A stretch of DNA of 64,000 nt from Nocardia sp. NBC_01327 (lineage in GTDB: Bacteria; Actinomycetota; Actinomycetes; Mycobacteriales; Mycobacteriaceae), in NCBI RefSeq assembly GCF_035958815.1, contig NZ_CP108383.1:2294001-2358000 (forward strand), read 5' to 3'. Of this stretch, positions 33,572 through 40,952 are shown piece by piece; position 1 is the stretch's first letter, and each line of letters starts with the position of its first letter. The notes under the pieces are model-generated. The model did no database searches, was not told where the DNA came from, and saw only the letters and a list, made by a program, of their open reading frames with translations. The position numbers were made by a program, and so were the translations under genes.

Positions 33572-34255
33572 TCAATCGGGCAGGTTTTCGAAGAGCGCTG
33601 ACACGGAGTCGGCGGAGTTCCTTTCGTCGTCGCACCGAAACCTGTTTGCGCAGAGGCCACAGTAGATCGGCCCATCATTGAGCGTGCTGCGCGAAACGCG
33701 AATCTTACGACCACAGCCACATTCTGCCGGCAGCCCGTTGTTGGACTTGCGTCCGCTCTGCCGAACTGGCTCGCGCCGCCGGTAGGCCACCAAGGCGAAG
33801 GTCAACTCATCTAAATCTTCTCGGTACAGTTCCCGGGTCTGGTCCGGCACAGTGGTGACCGACCATCCGAGTTTCGGGTGCTGTTCGAGGACAAGCCCAA
33901 GTTCCTCACCTAGGGCGCGGTAGCGCTCGTTGTGCCAACGGCCCTGTCGGCTGGTGTCTTTGATGCCGCGGATGACCGCGACACCATGGCCGGCCTTGTG
34001 CAACAGGGTGCCGAGCACGTCGACCGCGCCCCTCTGGAGTCCTTCCCCGCCGATGAACAGCTCATGTAGCTCGTACTCACCGCGTACCCATCGGTCCGGC
34101 GCAAAGTGCCCGAGCGTGAGTTCGCTGCCACCGGTCGATCCAGACCCCACTGTGAGCACCACGTCAGGCACGTCGGAATGATGGGATCGGATTGCCGCCC
34201 ACGCATTTTCGAGCGCGGCGACCAATAGGCCGGTGATGGTGTCGGAGTCGGTCAT
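33572..34255 (-). CDS. SprT-like protein with altered HExxH motif and zinc ribbon
   Basis: A 227-residue protein. Its middle matches the SprT-like proteins found on actinobacterial mobile elements (usually LLHEAAHA, then RGxxDTSRxGRxHN), reading LLHKAGHGVAVIRGIKDTSR and GRWHNERYRALGEELGL. The catalytic Glu of HExxH is Lys87, so protease activity is unlikely although both zinc histidines (86, 90) remain. The C-terminal part has a zinc ribbon, CGCGRKIRVS with the second pair in YCGLCANRF. Two palindromic operators with a TTGACA box lie just upstream. It may act as a DNA- or protein-binding relic of the protease. Confidence 0.7.
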   Translation of the reverse strand: MTDSDTITGLLVAALENAWAAIRSHHSDVPDVVLTVGSGSTGGSELTLGHFAPDRWVRGEYELHELFIGGEGLQRGAVDVLGTLLHKAGHGVAVIRGIKDTSRQGRWHNERYRALGEELGLVLEQHPKLGWSVTTVPDQTRELYREDLDELTFALVAYRRREPVRQSGRKSNNGLPAECGCGRKIRVSRSTLNDGPIYCGLCANRFRCDDERNSADSVSALFENLPD

Positions 34256-34280
34256 GGTCTCCGGGTCCTTCCGAAGAGTC

Positions 34281-34332
34281 TTGACACGTACGTGTCAACC
34301 TGCGGCCCAACGGTTTTGACACGTACATGTTA
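34281..34332. promoter_or_regulatory. Tandem palindromic operators over a promoter
   Basis: TTGACACGTACGTGTCAA at 34281-34298 is a perfect 18-bp palindrome. A second copy, TTGACACGTACATGTTA at 34316-34332, differs in two bases of its right half. TTGACA in both could be -35 boxes. They lie 26-77 bases upstream of the SprT-like start and next to the large palindrome, a likely place for the element's master repressor. Confidence 0.7.
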
Positions 34333-34390
34333 GCGGAAAATGGAGTCCCGGGAGAGCGTCGATTCCCTGGGCGTGCGCCGCGCTCTCGCC

Positions 34391-35376
34391 GGGGCAGGCT
34401 GCCCTTGGCCTGCCCCGCAACGCCTGCTCACCGCGCCGTAGTACCTCCCGATTCCAGTGGACGCGCCGACCGAATTTCCTGCACCGGACTGGTGGGTGAT
34501 CACTTGGCCGCACGGGGAAATTCGGTCGAGTGGGCGCGCGGCCTCTGGAATCGCTGGAGGGGCGGCGCGGTTAAGATGCGGCGCGCGCCCAGGGTATCCC
34601 CGACCGCCGCAGTATTACCGGGCCACGCTCGCCACCGGGGCCAGGAACGAAACCTTGGACACCGGACCGGACTACGCGCTCCGTACGCCACCACGCACTC
34701 AACCGGCAGCTTCGCACCTTCGTTACCCGACGCCACCACCTACCCAACGGCAACGCTCTGCACCCAACGCAACCTACTTCTTTTACTTCTCCTGAAAATT
34801 CTTACTACTCACTTTCTCCTACCTTCCCGCCCTCTCACTACTCACTTCTTCACTCTCAGAGGACAGCAAATACACATTGTTGGGTGTATTTGCTGTCCTC
34901 TGAGAGTGAAGAACCTTTCCCCAGGTCAGAGGGCGGGAAGGTAGGAGACACGCCTGCACAACCTGGACACCGAGATGACCGGCATTTACCCACCTCGCGC
35001 AGCAGTGCGCGGGGTTATGCCGACCTTTGACACGCCAGGGGTACCGCCCGTGCCACGTTTTTGCCCGGCGTATGCCGCACCGGATATCTCGGTGACGCCC
35101 GGCGTGTCGCGTGGTTCGGGGACGCGGCGGACCCGGTGCCAGTTGGCTGTTCGAGCGCCTGTCACCTTCAGGGGCGGGGTGGGGGTGCGCGATGTTACGG
35201 GTGCCGCCCCTCCAGCGATTCCAGGGGCCGCGCGCCCACTCGACCGAATTTCCCCGCGCCCCATCATGATCACCCACCGGCCCGGCACAGGAAATTCGGT
35301 CGGCGCGTCCCCCAGAATCGGGAGGTACTGCGGCACCCACAGCGGGCAGATAAGCGGGCAGGCGGGGCCTGCCCGC
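34391..35376. repeat. Large imperfect palindrome (about 1 kb), candidate origin or transfer locus
   Basis: The two halves are inverted copies centred at about 34,880. Matching parts: 34434-34575 against 35206-35334 (well over 80 per cent identical by eye); within each arm GACCGAATTTCC and its complement GGAAATTCGGTC form a stem (34468-34479 with 34516-34527; 35242-35253 with 35290-35301); and each outer end carries a GC hairpin (34391-34416; 35354-35376). No convincing gene lies in 34,256-35,545. Such a structure suggests a replication origin, a TraB-binding clt site or an arrested cruciform. Confidence 0.75.
34815..34948. repeat. Perfect 30-bp plus 21-bp stem-loop at the palindrome centre
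   Basis: The arms 34846-34875 and 34884-34913 are perfect complements over 30 bases with an 8-base loop (ATTGTTGG). After unpaired stretches of 10 and 14 bases the pairing resumes for another 21 bases (34815-34835 with 34928-34948, TCTCCTACCTTCCCGCCCTC on the left side). It is large enough to extrude as a cruciform or fold as a long RNA hairpin. Confidence 0.9.
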
Positions 35377-35472
35377 CTTCTCCACGCACCCCCACCCCAC
35401 CCCGTTCGAACCGCTGAAGTTCACCGGGATCATCGCGTCCGGTATCCGCGGCACGGGGTCGCCTGGTAGAAA

Positions 35473-35521
35473 CAGGCACGGAGCCCGTGCCTGGTAGAAA
35501 CAGGCACGGACTCCGTTTTTT
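35473..35521. terminator. Terminator with competing hairpins at the end of the small-gene operon
   Basis: CAGGCACGG (35473-35481) and CCGTGCCTG (35485-35493) pair perfectly; the second can also pair with another CAGGCACGG at 35501-35509. Read on the minus strand, the first pairing is followed by TTTCT, fitting a terminator for the leftward operon ending at 35546. Read on the plus strand, the second pairing is followed by TTTTTT at 35516-35521. Confidence 0.65.
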
Positions 35522-35545
35522 GCTATTCAGTTGTGTCCGGATCGG

Positions 35546-35749
35546 TCAGCCGAACAAGGCCAGCTGGTTCTGGTGGGCTCTTCGGTCGCAGTCCTCGCGG
35601 TATGCCTTTGCTAGTCGCTGCGCCTTGGTCTTCGAGATATCGAAGTCCACGGCGATCGTGACCCACGTGCGGCCCCGCTCGTACTGCTCCTGAAGTTCCC
35701 GCCCGAGCGCCAGTTCCCGGCGGCTGACCGGCTTACTGGTTCGGGCCAT
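35546..35749 (-). CDS. Small HTH protein
   Basis: A 67-residue basic protein, MARTSKPVSRRELALGRELQ at the start, then a helix-turn-helix-like pair (RTWVTIAVDFDISKTKAQRL). The size and charge would suit an excisionase or a small element regulator, but no family is recognised. The ATG at 35749 is chosen; a GTG at 35761 is in frame. Its start overlaps the end of the preceding gene by 17 bases. It is the last gene of the leftward small-gene operon. Confidence 0.6.
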   Translation of the reverse strand: MARTSKPVSRRELALGRELQEQYERGRTWVTIAVDFDISKTKAQRLAKAYREDCDRRAHQNQLALFG

Positions 35750-36011
35750 GGTCGACACCACGACTCACGTCGTAGGGTCTGGTGATGCCGCAGTCGATGC
35801 ATTCCTCGTTGAATTCATCTACCGCACGGCGGTTGTGGTGCTCACACTCCGTTGAGTAAGCATCATCTCGCTGGCATTCCCCATCGCCCGGACATCCGGC
35901 TTCTTCGCAGGCACTGCACAACACCGGGGTGAACAGATCTCCGACCACGATGTCGAAGCAGTCCCGGCACGCACAGAACCAATACCCCGATGTGCAGGTC
36001 ATGAGGACCAT
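35733..36011 (-). CDS. Cysteine-rich zinc-binding-type small protein
   Basis: A 92-residue acidic protein with eleven cysteines, mainly in the pairs CACRDC, CSACEEAGC and CIDCG, consistent with two zinc sites. A His-rich tract (CEHHN) lies between them. Function unknown; similar small cysteine-rich proteins are frequent on actinobacterial plasmids and phages. The ATG at 36011 overlaps the end of the previous gene; a second ATG at 36002 is possible. Confidence 0.55.
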   Translation of the reverse strand: MVLMTCTSGYWFCACRDCFDIVVGDLFTPVLCSACEEAGCPGDGECQRDDAYSTECEHHNRRAVDEFNEECIDCGITRPYDVSRGVDHGPNQ

Positions 36012-36223
36012 TGCTCCCGCGGTTGGTTGCCGTGGCAGCGCACCCAGGCTTCCGGGATGAACCCGCCGAAGGTGAGCCACTGGTCCAGCGCGGCGACGGT
36101 CTGGGCGAGGTCGATGAGGATGCGGGCTGCGTCGTTGCAGTCGTAGTCCCTCTTCCACATGCCGAGTTCGTCGTATTGCTTGATCAATTCGCGGATCTCG
36201 TTCAGCGCCTTGTCCGGGTCCAT
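35999..36223 (-). CDS. Small conserved element protein
   Basis: A 74-residue protein starting MDPDKALNEIRELIKQYDEL and continuing with YDCNDAARILIDLAQTVAAL and WLTFGGFIPEAWV. This pattern recurs among hypothetical proteins of actinobacterial phages and integrative elements; the function is unknown. The ATG at 36223 shares its A with the stop of the preceding gene (TGATG), showing translational coupling. Confidence 0.6.
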   Translation of the reverse strand: MDPDKALNEIRELIKQYDELGMWKRDYDCNDAARILIDLAQTVAALDQWLTFGGFIPEAWVRCHGNQPREQWSS

Positions 36224-36612
36224 CACCGCCGCCTTGCGGACGAGGGTGTCGGGCACCGGTCGTGTTGGGTTTGGAGCGCACCCAGGTCCCATTGCAGGCA
36301 CTGCACCTGATCGAGCAGTTCCTTGCATCGGTCCCGGGAATCGTCACGCTCCCTGATCAACTCGGCGATATACACCGCGACCGCGGTCGCATCCCGAACA
36401 GCGAGGGTGCTGTCCTCGCGATGCTTCCCGACTTCCAGGGCCTCTGTGATGGCCATCAGCAGATCAGCGGCGTCCTTGCGGTCCGGTTGCACCGTGACCA
36501 CCCGGAACTTGCCGTCGAGGTTGTAGAGGAACGTGAATCGAAACACCTCACGCGACTCCATCACCGCCATCAACTGATCGGTGTCCGGGGTGAGCGGATT
36601 GATCGATACCAT
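36223..36612 (-). CDS. Hypothetical element protein
   Basis: A 129-residue protein starting MVSINPLTPDTDQLMAVMES. The middle has a beta-rich tract (FRFTFLYNLDGKFRVVTVQ) and the C-terminal half is a long charged helix (VAVYIAELIRERDDSRDRCK) that may form a coiled coil. No known family. The start shares its A with the stop of the gene before (TGATG) and the end is coupled in the same way to the next gene. Confidence 0.55.
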   Translation of the reverse strand: MVSINPLTPDTDQLMAVMESREVFRFTFLYNLDGKFRVVTVQPDRKDAADLLMAITEALEVGKHREDSTLAVRDATAVAVYIAELIRERDDSRDRCKELLDQVQCLQWDLGALQTQHDRCPTPSSARRR

Positions 36613-37046
36613 CACGCCACTCCTTCCGGTCCGCGTGTGGCGGACTGGTTTTCCTGTGCCGCAACTCGTTCGAACGGGGACGGAAGCCCGTACTTCTGGG
36701 CGTCGCGAACCCATGCCGGCGCGGGCGAGGAACCATCGTCATTGATGGAATCCTGGTCCTCGACCTCGTTGTCGATGCCGCTGTGGTTGCTTTCTTCGAA
36801 CTCGGTGATGGCCGCAGTCAGGTTGTCCCGCAAGGTGCGGGCCTCGCTGACCGTCAGATCGGCCAATACTCCTTCGAAAGAAGCGATCTTCCAACGGATT
36901 TCGATGTCACCGCGAATATCGGACTCCGACAGGAGCTCGACCTTGGCATCGGGCATGTTGTGCCAATGCGTGTTGAGACTGCCGTGTCCTCCAATGCCGT
37001 TCTTACCGTTGGATGCTGCGCGTGCGTCGGTGCTCAGATACGCCAT
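36612..37046 (-). CDS. Hypothetical element protein
   Basis: A 144-residue acidic protein beginning MAYLSTDARAASNGKNGIGG. It has a beta-strand tract DIEIRWKIASFEGVLADLTV and a helix with SEARTLRDNLTAAITEFEES, followed by a disordered acidic tail. The combination of this helix with the similar [16 protein letters not shown] segment of the next gene upstream suggests the two are distant relatives. Function unknown; it lies in the coupled chain of small genes behind ssb. Confidence 0.55.
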   Translation of the reverse strand: MAYLSTDARAASNGKNGIGGHGSLNTHWHNMPDAKVELLSESDIRGDIEIRWKIASFEGVLADLTVSEARTLRDNLTAAITEFEESNHSGIDNEVEDQDSINDDGSSPAPAWVRDAQKYGLPSPFERVAAQENQSATRGPEGVA

Positions 37047-37048
37047 GA

Positions 37049-37306
37049 TCAGGCCATCCCTTCCGGCATGGTCACCGCGTCCGCGATGGCGTTGTTGAAC
37101 ATGTCCCGCAAGCTCATTGCTTGCACCGGGGACATCGCCATCATCATCGGTTCGTGGTCACCGGCACGGACGCCGAACATGACACTGTCGACTACCTCGT
37201 CGTAGCAGACATAGAACTCCATGCACATCACACTGAACTGCAACCCGCGGTCGCCATTGCCGTCGTCGCTGCCGTTGGTGTAATCGAAGAGGTTCCGCAT
37301 GATCAC
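37049..37306 (-). CDS. Small hypothetical element protein
   Basis: An 85-residue acidic protein with [20 protein letters not shown] and a C-terminal helix [20 protein letters not shown] that resembles part of the next gene (36612-37046). The GTG at 37306 overlaps the ssb stop by four bases; an ATG at 37300 is the alternative. Function unknown. Confidence 0.55.
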   Translation of the reverse strand: MIMRNLFDYTNGSDDGNGDRGLQFSVMCMEFYVCYDEVVDSVMFGVRAGDHEPMMMAMSPVQAMSLRDMFNNAIADAVTMPEGMA

Positions 37307-37779
37307 GCCACCTCCTCCGGACTCGGCGCGGACGTCGCGTACGGGTCATCACTGGCCACGCCGCTCGGACCCGCCTTGCCTGCCTGGCCACCACCGTTGC
37401 GGTTGCCCGCGAGGGCAGTCCGCTTGATGGGCTTGGCCACCGCGTATTTCAGCGACACCCCGATCTCATCGGCGACCAGCTCGACAACCGTGCGCTTGAC
37501 GCCCTCACGGTCCTCGTACGTACGCTGGCTCAACTTCCCGGAAACGATCACCCGAGATCCCTTGGACAGGGATTGGGCAACGTTTTCGGCGGCATCGCGC
37601 CACATCGTGCATCGTAGGAACAGCGCGGGGCCGTCCTTCCACTGGTTCGACTGGCGGTCGAATACCCGTGGTGTTGATGCGACCGTGAAGTTCACGACCA
37701 TGTGCCCGCCGGTAATCTGGCGCAGCTCAGGAGTGTCGGTCAGATTACCGACGACGGTCAGGGTAGTTTCACCGGACAT
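37303..37779 (-). CDS. ssb: Single-stranded DNA-binding protein of the element
   Basis: A 158-residue SSB. The OB fold (about residues 1-110) shows [17 protein letters not shown], the ssDNA-contact tract [20 protein letters not shown] and [18 protein letters not shown]. The C-terminal tail is Gly/Ser/Pro-rich and ends EEVA, not the DDIPF-type tip used to recruit repair proteins, which is common for plasmid copies. The ATG at 37779 gives the standard start; upstream codons lack family similarity. It probably protects single strands during replication or establishment of the element. A second, chromosomal-type SSB is at 50656. Confidence 0.9.
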   Translation of the reverse strand: MSGETTLTVVGNLTDTPELRQITGGHMVVNFTVASTPRVFDRQSNQWKDGPALFLRCTMWRDAAENVAQSLSKGSRVIVSGKLSQRTYEDREGVKRTVVELVADEIGVSLKYAVAKPIKRTALAGNRNGGGQAGKAGPSGVASDDPYATSAPSPEEVA

Positions 37780-37972
37780 TGTTCTCACTTCTCCAAATCG
37801 GTTTTGGTTGTGTCCGTTGCTAATTGGTTGTCCGAAACAAATTCGGATCGGTAGGGGAAACATGAATAGGGTTGGGGTGTCAGCCGATTCGGCTGCGTGG
37901 GTGCGGTCGTGGCGGTGGATTCCTTTCTGGTGTTGTTGATAAAAACTCGGGGCAGACAGTCGGCAGCGCTGG

Positions 37973-38944
37973 TCACTGCTCGGCGTCCATCTGCGCGATA
38001 TAGGGCACGTCCGGCGGCTCCGCCTCGGCCTGCTGCGGATGCTCGGCCGTCACGGTCTCGGCTTCGGCGTGCATCCCGGTATGCGGACCGGCTTCCGCCT
38101 CCGCATGCTGCTGTTCCTCGACACGGGGACCGGACGGCGATTGCGCGGCGGTAGCGTGGTTGCGGGCCTGCTGGGTCTTGCGAGGCGCGGCATGACCATT
38201 GGAAGAGGCTGTGGCCGTATTGGTTTCGCGGGGAATGATTTCCTCGATCCGCTCCTCCAGCCGCGCGAGGCGACCGGCCAGCTCGTCGAAACGCTGGATG
38301 TTCTCGCGGCGCAGTGCTGCTACATCCGGCCCCTGCACCTGAGTGCCCGCACTCGCGGTCTCGGTCGCGGTGAGCTTCTCCCGGTGCCGCACGACCTTGT
38401 GTTCGCTGACCGCGGCAGCATGGCGGGCACGCACCGCCTCATTACCGGCCACCGGTTCGAACACATTGCGGGCCACCGGTTTCGCCGGATCGGCGTCGAC
38501 CTTGTCGAGGGTCTGCACCACCTGACCGCGCTCTTCGGCGGTGAGGACGGTCTCGTGGATGGTGTGCTCCACACTGGCCCGCAACCCCGACAGGTACGCG
38601 GTATCGCGGGCTTGTTTCTCTGCACTAGCTCCTGCGGCGGCGCGGGCGGCCGCGGCTTTGGATTCGCGCTGATAGTCCTGGGCGCGGGCCTGGTACCACT
38701 GCTGGGTCGTGTCGACCTGGTAGGTGTAGAGCTTCTGGGCTTCGCGGGCTTCGGCGTGCACCTGTTTCCACTGCGCCCGGCTGAGGCGGACTGATCCGTC
38801 GTGGGTGGCCTTGTTGAGCTGTTGCAACAGTTGGAACAGCAGCGTTGCCAGCTGTGGCCAGCTTCGTGCGATTTCGTCAGTTTCTTTACCGGACATTGCC
38901 ATTCGGTCACCGCCGAAGATGGGAGTGCGTTCATTGCTGGGCAT
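37973..38944 (-). CDS. Hypothetical protein with long helical region
   Basis: A 323-residue protein. After [12 protein letters not shown] come helices with [20 protein letters not shown] and a long charged, Ala-rich region (about residues 60-170) likely to form coiled coils; a further short coiled coil ([20 protein letters not shown]) precedes a disordered Ala/Glu/His-rich tail. It looks like a structural or transfer-associated protein; no family is recognised. The ATG at 38944 has AAAGGAA upstream. It follows the membrane gene at 38970 closely. Confidence 0.6.
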   Translation of the reverse strand: MPSNERTPIFGGDRMAMSGKETDEIARSWPQLATLLFQLLQQLNKATHDGSVRLSRAQWKQVHAEAREAQKLYTYQVDTTQQWYQARAQDYQRESKAAAARAAAGASAEKQARDTAYLSGLRASVEHTIHETVLTAEERGQVVQTLDKVDADPAKPVARNVFEPVAGNEAVRARHAAAVSEHKVVRHREKLTATETASAGTQVQGPDVAALRRENIQRFDELAGRLARLEERIEEIIPRETNTATASSNGHAAPRKTQQARNHATAAQSPSGPRVEEQQHAEAEAGPHTGMHAEAETVTAEHPQQAEAEPPDVPYIAQMDAEQ

Positions 38945-38969
38945 GGGATTTGGTTCCTTTCTGGATGGG

Positions 38970-39407
38970 TTATGCCGTTGCTGCGGCGGCTGGATTGCGG
39001 TCACGGGCGGCGCGCCAGACGCGTATGCGGGCACGCAGTGGACGGGAGTGTTCGAAGGCGAACCGCGATCCGGCCCCGAAGGCGGTAGTTCCGAAGTCGC
39101 GCAGTGTGTTGAAGGTGGTGGCCCAGTCGGGGCGGCCCACGCTGATCCAGATGCCGTAGCCGATCCAGCCCGCCAGCCACCACAGCAATGGCATGGTGGC
39201 CGCGGCCGGAGCGCCGGACTCAGAGATCAGCCACATCAGCGGCACTACGACCGCTATCGCAGTCAGAGCGGCGCGGGCATTACGGACCGTGCGCCATGCT
39301 CGGGTCGTCCATCTCGGGCGGATCAGGTCAGCCGCGGTGAGACCGGAGGACTCCATGAGCTCTTGCAGCTCCCCGTCCCAGTCGATGCTCTTGCCGTTGT
39401 TGGTCAT
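38970..39407 (-). CDS. Small membrane protein of the transfer region
   Basis: A 145-residue protein with a soluble N-terminus (MTNNGKSIDWDGELQELMES), two membrane helices (ALTAIAVVVPLMWLIS and MPLLWWLAGWIGYGIWISVG) and a basic C-terminus. The position, directly behind the DUF2637 gene and overlapping its stop by four bases, fits a spread (Spd-type) protein that helps intramycelial DNA spread in AICE and plasmid systems; this is inferred from position. GGAG lies before the ATG at 39407. Confidence 0.6.
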   Translation of the reverse strand: MTNNGKSIDWDGELQELMESSGLTAADLIRPRWTTRAWRTVRNARAALTAIAVVVPLMWLISESGAPAAATMPLLWWLAGWIGYGIWISVGRPDWATTFNTLRDFGTTAFGAGSRFAFEHSRPLRARIRVWRAARDRNPAAAATA

Positions 39408-40336
39408 GCGAGGACTCCTTCGTGGTTGTCGTGGTGGTTGGTGTCGAGCGCGGCCAGCCAGCCGGGAACCGGGACGCTGGGATCGGTGGCCGCTGTGTCC
39501 ACTTCGCTGCCCTCGGGGGTGTCCAGGGTGTTGTCCGCGTGGCCACGGACCGGCTGTTCGTTGTCCGCCCCGGTGGCCACATAGCGGCGCACTGTCCGCT
39601 TGCTGACCGCGAGCTCGGCCGCGATACGGCCATGGGTCCACCCCTGCGCGTGGAGCTCCTGCGCCCGTGTCCGCCGGTTGTCCACCTCCGTGTCCACCGC
39701 CACGGCAGTCGTGTCCACCTGTCCGGCAGCGGATTCGGGGTGTCCAGTCACCGTGGCCACTGCCTCAGCGGTGGGGCGGACCGGCGGTGTGAGGGCTTCG
39801 ATCTGGGTGGTTAGTGAAACCTCCCGGGGAACAGCTTGTTTCGGATTGAGAGTTCGAATCGGGCGCACGGCGGTGGTGTTCACCCTGGATCGGCCGATTG
39901 GTGTGGTGGCGGTGTCGGTCGGGGTCATCGACAGCAGCGCGAACCCGCACACCACCATCAGTCCATCTAGGGTGAGCGGCCCGAATTCGGCAGCGGGGTG
40001 CCCGTATCCCCAGGCCAGCAGCACATCTCGGACGTGCCCGTAAGAGATGACCGCTGAACCGAGTGCGACCGTGCCCGCTCCGCCGAACCGGGCTATCGCC
40101 CATGCGGGGCCGCGCCGCCATTGCGCGCGGGCGAGTACTTCGATGCTCAGCAGCAATCCGATCGGCCAGGCTGCCGCCCCGATTCGGGCCGCGATCACCA
40201 GCGCCAAGCTCGCGGGCATATGGACACCGGGCAGGAAGGTGTGCAGGACATTGGTGGCCACCGAGGTCAGGGACCCGAACACGAACCCGGTCCGTGCGAC
40301 TCCTCGGCCTCGGGGTGGGGCGATCGGCGTGCTCAT
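39404..40336 (-). CDS. DUF2637 (Spd-like) membrane protein with C-terminal HTH
   Basis: A 310-residue protein. The N-terminal half (about residues 20-130) has four membrane helices with the DUF2637 pattern (VATNVLHTFLPGVHMPASLA, and SIEVLARAQWRRGPAWAIAR). The C-terminal half has a resolvase-type HTH (RTRAQELHAQGWTHGRIAAE, then LAVSKRTVRRYVA). DUF2637 proteins on Streptomyces plasmids and AICEs are SpdB-like spread proteins; the HTH may tie it to element DNA. The ATG at 40336 overlaps the preceding stop (ATGA), so it is preferred to the ATG at 40345. Confidence 0.78.
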   Translation of the reverse strand: MSTPIAPPRGRGVARTGFVFGSLTSVATNVLHTFLPGVHMPASLALVIAARIGAAAWPIGLLLSIEVLARAQWRRGPAWAIARFGGAGTVALGSAVISYGHVRDVLLAWGYGHPAAEFGPLTLDGLMVVCGFALLSMTPTDTATTPIGRSRVNTTAVRPIRTLNPKQAVPREVSLTTQIEALTPPVRPTAEAVATVTGHPESAAGQVDTTAVAVDTEVDNRRTRAQELHAQGWTHGRIAAELAVSKRTVRRYVATGADNEQPVRGHADNTLDTPEGSEVDTAATDPSVPVPGWLAALDTNHHDNHEGVLA

Positions 40337-40518
40337 CGTGTCCATCCCCTGTCCGCCTCGTTGTCCGTGTCGGTAATGGGGTTGTCCGCCTTGGTGTCCG
40401 GGGTGGCCACGGTCGTCTGGGCGGGTTGTCCGGGGTGGCCATCACGGTGGACACCGTTGTTGTGGTGTCCGCTCTGGGTGGCCACGTAGGCGGCCACCGA
40501 GCGCAGGTAGTCGGTCAT
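40333..40518 (-). CDS. Short coupled peptide gene in the transfer operon
   Basis: A 61-residue polar, disordered peptide starting MTDYLRSVAAYVATQSGHHN. It overlaps both neighbours by four bases (ATGA at each end), the pattern of a translationally coupled operon gene. Function unknown; it may mainly serve to link translation of traB and the Spd-like gene. Confidence 0.5.
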   Translation of the reverse strand: MTDYLRSVAAYVATQSGHHNNGVHRDGHPGQPAQTTVATPDTKADNPITDTDNEADRGWTR

Positions 40519-40952
40519 GCCGCACCGTCCTGGTTTTCGTCGAACCCGATATCGGCGCGGCGCGCACGCCCGGAATCCAGATCCCGGACCGCTTTCAGTG
40601 GCACCCGGGCCTTCGTGTTCCTGGCCCATCGCTGCGGGCGCGGGTCCGCCGGCAAGGGCGAGAGTTCGTCGGGGTCGACCGGGATGATGTGGGCCCATTG
40701 GGCTTTGAGGGCGTGCACCCACACCACGTCACCGACACCGAATTCCGCGAGCCGGTTCGGATCGATGAAGAAGGTTTCGCGGTTACCGAGAGTGCCTTCG
40801 TCACCGACCTTGCCGCCCTTGGCATGCCGGGTGTTCTCGGTGACCGGCCGTGACCCGAACACCTCCGAGACCTTCCCCGCACCTTCCAGGGCCATCAACA
40901 GGGCGCCGGAGGGGCACGATTCCAGCAGGCGGCGGCGTTCATCGGGGTTTGC
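40515..40952 (-). CDS. C-terminal part of the FtsK/TraB translocase, displaced by a frameshift
   Basis: This frame reads ANPDERRRLLESCPSGALLM and then ALEGAGKVSEVFGSRPVTEN, which is how FtsK/TraB ATPases continue after the sensor region (dissociated loop, then the Gly-rich strand ending in laGtxxv). It starts inside the previous frame and needs a -1 shift after the codon for Gly550 at 40954-40952. The ATG at 40898 within it is therefore probably not a real start. The C-terminal 90 residues include a beta-rich domain (FFIDPNRLAEFGVGDVVWVH). Either a base was lost from a G run, or the two parts are joined by programmed frameshifting. Confidence 0.6.
   Translation of the reverse strand, partial: ANPDERRRLLESCPSGALLMALEGAGKVSEVFGSRPVTENTRHAKGGKVGDEGTLGNRETFFIDPNRLAEFGVGDVVWVHALKAQWAHIIPVDPDELSPLPADPRPQRWARNTKARVPLKAVRDLDSGRARRADIGFDENQDGAA

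Noticed and set aside
34819..35469. Several frames of 100-210 codons across the large palindrome
   Set aside because: They are Pro/Arg/Gly-rich, appear on both strands because of the inverted arms, and lack start sites or family features.
37785..37976. Minus-strand frame between ssb and the helical protein gene
   Set aside because: Low-complexity product without a ribosome site; the gap is more likely a promoter region for ssb.
40895..40898. Separate 127-codon gene starting at 40898 after traB
   Set aside because: The same frame is open upstream and encodes the expected TraB continuation, so the ATG is probably internal.
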